This document shows positions 56,156-64,000 of a stretch of DNA of 64,000 nucleotides, piece by piece (position 1 is the stretch's first letter; each line of letters starts with the position of its first letter). The DNA comes from Trichopria drosophilae (lineage: Eukaryota; Arthropoda; Insecta; Hymenoptera; Diapriidae). A program made the translations under genes and the position numbers. Below the pieces are notes generated by a model. It made no database searches. It saw only the letters and a list, made by a program, of their open reading frames with translations, and was not told the origin of the DNA. The stretch is from the NCBI GenBank assembly GCA_030407085.1, contig CM059583.1:83058501-83122500 (forward strand), written 5' to 3'.

Positions 56156-56221
56156 AACTTCCAGAGGGCTTCCAGGGAACTTCCAGAGAGCTTCCAGGGA
56201 GCTTCCAGAGAGCTTCCAGAG
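56156..56221 (+). repeat. Six tandem copies of an 11-bp unit
   Basis: Units AACTTCCAGAG, GGCTTCCAGGG, AACTTCCAGAG, AGCTTCCAGGG, AGCTTCCAGAG and AGCTTCCAGAG, exactly 66 bp. Scattered related AGCTTCC pieces lie from 56050 to 56340. Confidence 0.9.
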
Positions 56222-56418
56222 AACGGTTGTGGTGTTCAGAAAAGCGGACATAGAAGCTTCGAGGGAGCTTCATGTTACTTTTATGGTTACCACAAACGAA
56301 GCTCCCACTGTGAGTAATAAGCTTCTGGTGAGCTTCGTATGAGCTTATTGCGTTATACGGGTTGTCAGCATTACCCAGTAAGCCTCTTCTCGACCTTGAG
56401 ACGAATAGGTGGTCGCGC

Positions 56419-56453
56419 TGGCAATTGTACCGGCAATTGTACCGGCAATTGCT
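56419..56453 (+). repeat. Three copies of a 12-bp unit GGCAATTGTACC
   Basis: GGCAATTGTACC repeated twice and a third partial GGCAATTGCTGG. It encodes a Gly-Asn-Cys-Thr repeat in the short frame 56339-56539, which otherwise has no known features. Confidence 0.85.
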
Positions 56454-58236
56454 GGAGAGATTTTGGAGAGTGTCGTCCTCCGATTACTGCCGGTCACTGC
56501 AGCATCATAGTTAGTGGCAGCGAACTCAAGAAAACGTAGGTCAAATAATTTTACTCCAAATCCCTAATGCACCGCCTACCAAACGGCCTTTAGACCATAT
56601 AGTAAAATGTATCCGAGGCAATGGTGGATTCGTTCGTGTTGTACATCTGAAAACCGCAGCTTCAGAGTTTGTACGACCGATAACAAAAACTGTATTACTA
56701 CCGTTACATTGTAATAACACGTCAACTGAATCTTGTCTTTACCTGTGAAATGTTTTGTGTGTTTTGCGAGTCCTACAGTGTCGTAAGGGGGCGGTATGCC
56801 ACAGTAAGCATGTTGTAGGATGACCGACCGTCCTTTATATTCGACCGAACCGCGCGTTTGGCCTACGGTACGGTATTCTATAGCCGCGACGGTTACGGCC
56901 CTGGCGTTAGAATTACATTCGGCAGTTGTCAGCTGCTGTTGAATGTGACTCTTTTTGTGCACTCGAACTCGACCTACATCCTTTAGGAAATAATAACAAA
57001 CAAAACATGTACAAGAAATTCTAAGGATTTATACATTCTTAATTTACATTAAGTTTACATTTTTAAAATTACGATATTACACATAGTAATTTTCATCAAC
57101 TATTGTTACCATTTAATAAGAAATGTTATTAATGTATTTAATAAACTTTAAAAATCGATGCAACATCTTCAATAATATGCACTTCACAACTGGCTTGTCA
57201 AAAACTTGGCTGCCCCTCGAGTCAAGTATTTCGGAGAATCTTGGTCCCCATTTCGAATTGTCATGCAATTTTCAGAATACATGCATTAGTTTGTTAGTTA
57301 ATATATTTAATTGTATTATTTGCAATTTCTTACATTTCGTTACGCACATATTCCAGTTAATTTATCATCACAGCATTTACATTCATTTGCACAACAAAAT
57401 ATTCATCTCTACAATATTTCATACGACAAAAAATGCCAGTATTATATAACAGTATTATAGTAAACAAAACTAATATTAAAAATGGGATACTTATTATTAC
57501 ATGATACGAGGGGAAAAAAGCATAATAAATTATATAAAAATATTTGGTTTGGAGGCTGTAATGGTAGCACCCGACCGCAACGGAAGGGCATATGCCGTAG
57601 CTTTGTAAGAGAACCGTTCATTGTTTACCATTCAAGGTATTGCTTGATAATGCAATACAATCTCATAATTTCCGTTTTATTTCCTGTACATTTCTGCAAT
57701 TTCATCTATTTACCATACATTTTTTGCGAATAGTAATATGTCGCTATCTAGAAACATGATATCATATTGAAAATTGCAAGGAGTTCAGTTTGAGAAAAAT
57801 AGTTTGGTAATTTGGGATAGCATTATACTTTTATTACTTAACACCATAAACAGATTATTAAATGACGGCTTTTCTTTTAACTCTCAAAACTTGACTAAAA
57901 GAGCAGCCAAGTTTTTGAGAATGCTTGGAATAAGGGCCAATGTGTATATTATTGAGGATATTGCATCGATTTTTAAAGTTCATTAAATACATTAATAACA
58001 TTTTTTTATTAAATGGTAATTTCATTGAACAAATGATTAGAATTCAGTTCACAATTCACTCTGGAAGAGTTCGGACGGCTCGCTGTTTGTAAACAAAAGC
58101 GCCGCGATTGCTTTTCCTTCGTAGGATATTGTGTAGTGAAAGACTCTAAGTGGATATAAAAATCAGTGAGAGAGAGAGAGAAAGAAAAAGAATAGTGAAG
58201 GAATTTGCATTTGTGCAACTGCCAACACCATAAGCC
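56454..58236. other. Mostly AT-rich stretch without a supported gene
   Basis: Open stretches at 56576-56962 (minus, 128 codons) and 57123-57449 (plus) show no recognisable motif. (GA)n-like GAGAGAGAGAG lies near 58170. The leader of the next element probably begins near 58030. Confidence 0.4.
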
Positions 58237-58730
58237 ATGATGATTTCTGACTATAGGGTTCATCTGGCAAGCCCAACGGCTGCCTCAGAACCTCAAAGCT
58301 CGCAGTCACCCACAATAAAAAGTTACGCTACAGCAGCAGAAACAAATGCTTTCCCTAAAAGAGATAAAGCAATTGTATTCGAAAGCAAAGAAGATTTAAA
58401 ATTAAGGGATTATATGTGTGCAGTAGGCAATATAGTACAGCCAACAAATTTGAAATTTGCCTCGCGAATATCAAACGGACGAGTTTGTATTTTCGTAACT
58501 AACAAAGAAATAGCAGAAAACTTTGTAAACAAAAACAAGCAAGTCAAAATAGGCAACACTGTTATTGAACCTCGACTACTGATTACTAGATACCAACGCA
58601 TCATTATATCTAATGCATGCCCATCTATATCACACTCGCAGCTCTGCAATCTTGTTTTTAAAGGTAGGAGTTCCGGAACAAGGATACGACCATGTAAAAA
58701 GTTCTTGAAGACAAGCATATATATATATAT
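58237..58730 (+). pseudogene. ORF1 N-terminal part of the interrupted non-LTR element
   Basis: From ATG 58237: Ser/Thr-rich start, IKSYATAAETNAFPKRDKAI, then an RNA-binding-like region (RISNGRVCIFVTNKEIAENF, LITRYQRIIISNACPSISH) as in gag-like ORF1 proteins of I and Jockey elements. It is cut by the mariner insertion. The last residues of the frame (IYIYIQGG) come from the TA repeat and the mariner end. Confidence 0.75.
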
Positions 58731-58731
58731 A

Positions 58732-59220
58732 CAGGGTGGCCGATTTATCTGAAGACATCGAAATATCTCGAGAACTATGCACAGAATCAAAAAAGTTGTC
58801 GGATGAAAGTTGTTCGACACGAAGGGGGGAATCCAGTGATAATTAAATTTACCCCCATCCCCCATCCCCTGGAGGTGGAGTGGGGCAAAAACAATAAAAC
58901 TTAAATAGGAACCCCCATTTTTTATTGCAGATTTGGATTCTCCGGAAAAAAGTACACGAATTTGACCTAGGAGCTATTGCATTTTGGTTCACAGGTGGCG
59001 CTGTAATCGATCAAAATCCAAATTTATCCGAAGACATTGAAATACCTCGAGAACTATGCACAGAATCAAAAAAGTTGTCGGATGAAAGTTGTTCGACACG
59101 AAGGGGGGCATCCAGTAATAATAAAATTTACCCCCTCCCCCATCCCCTGGGGGTGGAGTGGGGTCAAAAACAATAAAACTTAAATAGGAACCCCCAGTTT
59201 TTATTGCAGATTTGGATTCT
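58732..59220. repeat. Left terminal inverted repeat with internal duplication
   Basis: Matches 61317-61711 inverted. The block GAAGACAT..TCGAGAACTATG occurs at 58751 and again at 59030. Confidence 0.88.
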
Positions 59221-59398
59221 CCAATATTGACAATTTTCTCCCGCGTAGCGGATATGGAATACGGTCATTCTAACAAAGCCGGGAAAAAATACATCTAGCG
59301 TTACCCAGGAACAACGACGTGGACGTAGTATTTTTCTGTTCCCTTTGGGGTGCTTGTTTTACGTGAGTCACCTTGCCTCTCACTGTCTCACTGTTCAC

Positions 59399-60473
59399 TT
59401 ACTTGAGTAAGTGTTCGAAATGTTGACCTTCCACTTCAATGCATTTATTTATTCTTTCTTCAAATGACTTTATACATGATAGAATCATATCTGCAGACAT
59501 TTCTGCGCAAGCAGTTCTTATGCGTTCCACCATGTTTTCACGAGTCGTTGGTACTTGTTCATAAACCTTACCTTTTAGGTAACCCCATAGGAAGAAATCT
59601 AGAGATGTTAGATCAGGTGACCTCGCAGGCCAATTAATGGGGCCACCTACCAATCCACCTACCATTGTAATCATGGTCTAGTATTTCCCTTGCTACTCTT
59701 GAAAAATGTGCTGGGCAACCATCATGCTGAAACCACATTGTCCGTCGGACGTCCATAGCAACATCCTCAAGTAGTAATGGTACTTCTTGTTCTAGGAAAT
59801 CTCGATATTTTGTTCTATTCAAATTACCTTCAATGAAATAAGGACCAATGAGTTTATTTCCTATGATTCCACACCAAACGTTCACCGACCAAGGACGTTG
59901 ATGATTAACTTGTCGTAACCAATGGGGATTTTCTACGCTCCAATAATGCATATTATGCCTATTGACGCCACCATGGTTCGTGAATGTAGATTCATCTGAA
60001 AATAATACATTAGCAAAGAAATTGTGGTTCGTTTGCATTTTTTGAAATGCCCATTCACAAAACACCACGCGGTTATGAAAATCATCGCCATCTAGTTCCT
60101 GGTGCAGTGAAATGTGATATGGGTGAAACTTATGACGATGCAATATTCTTTGAATACTGTCTCTGGAAATGCCGGAATCGCGATGTAATTGTCGTATGCT
60201 TACATGTGGATTTTGATGAATAGCTGCTAGCACAGCTACTTCGTTAGCTTCTCCTGTAACTGTTAATCTTCGCTTCCTTTTTTTCATTTGTACGCTGCCA
60301 TCAGAGTGAAAGGCATTCACAACTTTGTAAAAAAAAGAACGCGAGCGAGCATTATCTGGAAAACGCTCAGCATACAACGCAACAGCATCGTCAATATTCC
60401 TCTTACATTCACCATAAATAAGAATCATTTCGATTTTTCGGGAACTGTAGCAGGATTCATTTTTAACTTGCAA
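59399..60473 (-). pseudogene. Mariner-type transposase, copy A (one frameshift)
   Basis: 60473-59634 encodes 279 residues. Two helix-turn-helix units lie in residues 1-125, with the basic patch QMKKRKRRLTV between them. VLFSDESTF follows with D160 and WFQHDGCPAHF with D251. A 2-base loss near 59634-59660 (compared with copy B) shifts the frame, after which 59674-59399 continues with NWPARSPDLTSLDFFLWGYL, the third catalytic Asp, and ends in GQHFEHLLK. The transposase cuts and pastes DNA at TA sites. All three acidic residues are present, so only the frameshift kills it. Confidence 0.9.
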
Positions 60474-61316
60474 TTCGATTTAAGCAATGAAGGGTAGACA
60501 AAAAATAGTCACGTAAACGGAAAGTTGTTATTCTAAAAGCAAAGTGACCTCCGACCGAATTACTACCAATACAATGGACTTTAAAAACAGTCTTACACTG
60601 AGAGACCGTGAATACTAAATTTTAATATGGGGATTAGAAAGTCGCGATATCCATTTACTTCCCTTCAGGAAAGTAGAGAAAAATGTAGGTGAACTGGTTA
60701 CGTGTGACTCAACTTATGTATAAAATGATATGCTACTTTATTTTCGAGTTATGTCGCCCTCTAGCGTTATGTAACAGAACCGGCGCCGGTGATGGCCGAA
60801 ATGCAAGCGATGTACATGTATGAAACCACGTGAGTTCTCTCGGGGTCCGGTAGATGGCGACGAAATCCCCAAATGAAGTAAGAGTTTCGTTTTGTTTAAT
60901 AGAAGCTGGTTTGACCGTCAATGCTCAGCTTATTTATTCTCATTTCGGAAAAAACATACAGAGAGAGAATGAATGAGCTGAGTGAAGGGACATGACGCGT
61001 TTTTTAATGGATTGCGTGATGTCCTCTTTTTGTTTGTTAAATAATAAATTTAAAACCTAAAATGTAATTTTATTGAAGGTAGAAAACTTATTTATAAAAT
61101 TGCTTCCATATTGTATGCACAATTTTTATGTGATCAGTTTTGATTTTTAATATGAAGAATATCAATTATTCATAATCTTAATTTTTCGAATGGACATTAT
61201 TAAAATTTCATATTCAGAATAACAATTTTCGCAATTGATATTACTAAATTCTAATATTAAACATTCTAATATTAGAATTTTTAATATTAAATTTTCATAA
61301 AGGGATCAAATTGTCC
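60474..61316. other. Internal noncoding part of mariner copy A
   Basis: Lies between the transposase start and the right inverted repeat. 60740-60920 is GC-richer with a short minus-strand frame of no recognised type. The last 250 bp are AT-rich with small palindromes (TTCTAATATTAGAA). Confidence 0.5.
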
Positions 61317-61711
61317 CTATTTGCCCCCTGGATGCCCCCCTTCGTGTCGAACAACTTTAATCCGACAACTTTTTTGATTCTGTGCATAGTTCTCGAGGTA
61401 TTTCAATGTCTTCAGATAAATTTGGATTTTTATCGATTACAGCGCCACCTGTGAACCAAAATGCAATAGCTCCTAGGTCAAATTGGTGTACTTTTTTCCG
61501 GAGAATCCAAATCTGCAATAAAAACTGGGGGTTCCTATTTAAGTTTTATTGTTTTTGCCCCCACTCCACCCCCAGGGGATGGGGGAGGGGGTAAATTTAA
61601 TTATCACTGGATGCCCCTTTTCGTGTCGAACAACTTTCATCCGACAACTTTTTTGATTTTGTGCATAGTTCTCGAGATATTTCGAAGTCTTCAGATAAAT
61701 CGGCCACCCTG
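61317..61711. repeat. Right terminal inverted repeat
   Basis: Reverse complement of the left end, about 395 bp including one full unit and part of the second. Confidence 0.88.
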
Positions 61712-61785
61712 TATATGCACATCCCGAAGATCTTGGACAAATGCCGAAATCTTTCCACCTCACACACGACAGAACTAACTACTGA

Positions 61786-62292
61786 GTATACTTCAGCACA
61801 GACACGCTCAAGTGTTTTGTTTATCAACAAGAGGGACACATAGCAAAGAACTGTCCCATTCACACAGCAAACGACAACAGAAATAATGATAAAATAAATT
61901 TTAGCCAAACAACAGAAAAAAAACAAATCGAAGAAGGCCTAATAAACAATAGCGGAATACCAGATAACCCGAGCTATGAAAACCCAAACACCACAAATAA
62001 GAGACCTAGATTTTTAATCTCAGATAAAATTGACACCTTAAGCCAATCGTCCAGAATAACAGATAACACTGGAGGAAAAAACCACCAAGACACCAAAAAC
62101 AAAAAAGAAAAAGACATCGGACAAGTACAAAAAAACACTCGAAGAAGTACTAGAGCCCATCAAAAACATATTAAACGAACTCGACTTAAATACTCGACTG
62201 CAGCCAGTTCAAAAGCCTCCTGGAAAACACACACAGTTCCTCCCACCCCCTTCTACTCACACAAAACTACTACTCTGATGTCACCGAAATAA
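61786..62292 (+). pseudogene. ORF1 C-terminal part of the interrupted non-LTR element
   Basis: Open for about 168 codons without an ATG. CFVYQQEGHIAKNCP is a CCHC zinc knuckle with the second Cys changed to Tyr, followed by a polar, Asn/Lys/Thr-rich tail (KNKKEKDIGQVQKNTRRSTR). Frame ends TAA at 62290-62292. It would have bound the element RNA. Confidence 0.75.
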
Positions 62293-62449
62293 TTAAACTC
62301 CTGAACGACCTGTATCCTTCATTAACGGAGAGAAACATAAAAAGTAGGTTTACTCGACAAATAAAAAAACTAAAGAAAAACTCAGAAAACATTGAATCTC
62401 GTAACAAAACAACCGACAGCTCCGAAGATGAATCATCTGTCGTAGACTA

Positions 62450-63450
62450 AAATAGATTATAAAATAACTCAATGGAATATAAACGGGTTAGAAACCCGCC
62501 TTGTCTTTCTTGAGACACTGATAAAGGACGAAAAACCTAATATTATATGTATACAAGAAACAAACTTCAAAAATACGTCGACGAAAGAACAGAACTGGAT
62601 ATGAAACAATACACAAAAATAGAGTAAACTGTGACGCAGCAAGCGGAGGTGTAGCCTGCTACATAAAAAATGATCAGCATTTTAGTGAAGTTAAATGAAA
62701 CACAAACCTCGAAGCCGTAGCTGTATCAGTATTAATTGAGAAAAAACAAGTATGTATATGCAATGTTTATCTACCAAACAGCTTCGATTTAAACCCAAAC
62801 GACCTGAACCTTTTGATCACACAACTACCTAAACCCTATATTAGAGTCGGAGATTTTAATAGTCACAACCATCTTATGATCACACAAGACAGATGGAAGA
62901 GGTAAAAAAATCGAATAGTACTACTGAATACCAATGAATACCCTCACTTCAATATATCAAATGGAACATTCAGTGCTATAGATCTCGCTTTCTGCCATCC
63001 GGACATATCCAATAAATTAAGATGGTCAGTCCACCCTGACCTTTGTGATATCAATTCATGACTACAGGTGGAAATACAAAAAAGCGGACTGAAACAAATA
63101 CAACAACTATATAGACGAACTGGAAAAACCAGACGATACAACCATAAAGAAAATTGACGAACTTGTAGCACTAGTCAAAGAAGCAGCAGACACAGCCATT
63201 CCAAAAACGTCAGCAAAACACGAACGAGATTACGCCCCATGGTGGTCAGAAGAATGTGCAAAAGCTACCAAAATAAAACTATGCACTTAATAAATATAAA
63301 AACAAGCCTACAGAAGGCAATAAAATAGAATTAAACATGAGAAAAGCTATTGCAAGAAGAACTCTGAAAAAAGCGAATAGAGAAGCATGGATGGAATTTG
63401 TATCGAACCTTAAAAGCAACACACCGTCAGATCTCTTGTGGAGAAATTAA
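62450..63450 (+). pseudogene. ORF2 endonuclease of the interrupted non-LTR element
   Basis: ITQWNINGLETRLVFLETLI and PNIICIQETNFKN are the Asn and Glu blocks. Later come VCICNVYLPNSFDLNPNDLN and RVGDFNSHN, and APWWSEECAKATKIK (the linker before RT). Several stops and frame changes. The element ends at about 63450 without RT. Confidence 0.85.
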
Positions 63451-63733
63451 ACATGCCGTCGTTTAAACATGCATTGTATTAAATTTCGACAAACGATAAT
63501 TTTATTATTATAATAATGATTAAACATAAATTATTTATTACTAATCTATAACAGTGTAACAAATAAAACTTAAGTCGGATTTTTCTAGTCTGTATTTTAA
63601 GTTATTAATAAAAGACTTGTTTAAATAAAATGTTTAATAAAAACAAAACAATTAAAGTTTAAGTTCTACCATCCTTAATGTTGTATTTTTTTAATATGCA
63701 TACATTTACCGCCCTCAAGAACTTTCAGGTAAC
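63451..63733. other. AT-rich stretch without a gene
   Basis: Nothing recognised. Confidence 0.5.
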
Positions 63734-64000
63734 ACTTTTCAATCGAATGAAATAACTTTTCAAAACTTTTGGCAGCCATTTTGGATCCGCCATTTTGAAT
63801 TTTGCATTTTTTACTTTGGATTCGTAATGAGAGACCTCAAAAATCCTCGAGTCACAAATTTCAATGGAATTTAATAACTTTTCAAATCTTTTGGCAGCCA
63901 TTTTGGATCCGCCATTTTGAATTTTGTACTTTTGATCGTAGGTTCATAATCAGCGACCTCAAAAACACCCGAGTAACAAACGTCAATCGAATTAAATAAT
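63734..64000 (+). repeat. Tandem repeat, 122-bp period, running off the window
   Basis: GGCAGCCATTTTGGATCCGC lies at 63771 and 63893, each followed by CATTTTGAATTTTG and ending near GAGACCTC or GCGACCTC. Two units are complete. Related CCATTTTGAATTTT pieces occur near 22330 and 26650. Confidence 0.85.

Larger units (their letters stand above)
58732..61711 (-). mobile_element. Mariner-type DNA transposon, copy A, complete ends
   Basis: 2980 bp, starting CAGGGTGGCCGATTTATCTG and ending with its inverse, flanked by TA at 58730-58731 and 61712-61713. The long terminal inverted repeats are about 490 bp (left) and 395 bp (right). Each contains a tandemly repeated 279-bp-period unit (second unit from about 59030 on the left). 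The minus-strand transposase has one frameshift. The element belongs to the IS630/Tc1/mariner superfamily; the clade is not assigned. Confidence 0.92.
58237..63450 (+). mobile_element. I/Jockey-like non-LTR element interrupted by a mariner element
   Basis: ORF1 starts at 58237, is interrupted at 58731 by the mariner element (to 61711) and resumes after it. ORF2 starts near 62450 and stops at about 63450 before the RT. The sequences on both sides of the mariner read as one ORF1: gag-like N-terminus, then zinc knuckle. The 3' portion including RT is absent. Confidence 0.8.

Noticed and set aside
56156..56221. CRISPR-like array
   Set aside because: 11-bp direct tandem units without spacers in a eukaryotic setting; a minisatellite.
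56576..56962. 128-codon minus-strand frame
   Set aside because: No recognisable domain, no start context of note and no neighbour suggesting a gene.

Overview
The window looks like a transposon-rich stretch of an insect nuclear genome. The evidence is the element mix: Ty3/Gypsy with a tRNA-Leu type primer site, BEL/Pao, R1-type and I/Jockey-type non-LTR elements, Tc1/mariner elements flanked by TA with CAGGGTG ends, and palindromic MITEs. I found no convincing host gene, tRNA gene, rRNA gene or CRISPR array. Nearly every recognisable reading frame is a broken transposable-element gene. The species cannot be named from this; a hymenopteran-like genome is only a guess.

Layout. 1-4285 is a minus-strand partial copy of a Gypsy element whose better copy lies at 6272-17438 on the plus strand. 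The plus copy has two LTRs (809 and 801 bp, about 98% alike by eye), a GTAC target duplication, a tRNA-Leu type primer site, gag with three zinc knuckles, protease, reverse transcriptase, RNase H and integrase. Between RNase H and integrase lies a long accessory segment: a charged linker with a repeated YITEVEKL motif, an OTU-type cysteine protease (deubiquitinase-like) domain, and a domain I read as macro-like (TARG1/OARD1-like, ADP-ribose binding or hydrolysis). Both copies keep these two domains recognisable. This accessory module is the most interesting thing in the window.

17443-36130 holds a decayed Gypsy remnant (20732-22165), a mariner-type transposase split by about 2 kb of foreign sequence with an unidentified basic-tailed reading frame (22650-25668), inverted repeats and a 944-bp hairpin MITE (28515-29458), a pyrimidine-rich GC-rich island (29600-31110), another mariner fragment (31735-32180) and a minus-strand Gypsy pol broken by only two stop codons (33473-35617), bordered on both sides by the same GGTTC/GGTAC-type repeat.

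36775-44600 holds non-LTR fragments: an endonuclease piece, two tandem 5'-half copies of an R1-like element (37880-40900), a mariner C-terminal piece, an RT fragment (41640-42560) and a 273-bp palindromic MITE (44319-44591). 45360-50720 is a BEL/Pao element interrupted by a mariner copy, which is itself interrupted by a 539-bp insertion with a 14-bp target duplication. 51980-54770 is a plus-strand non-LTR element. 55100-58230 is mostly noncoding with short tandem repeats. 58237-63450 is an I/Jockey-like element interrupted by a complete 2980-bp mariner element (58732-61711). The last 270 bp are a 122-bp tandem repeat.

Taken together the window records several rounds of nested insertion. Only the OTU/macro-bearing Gypsy family and the larger mariner copy look relatively young.
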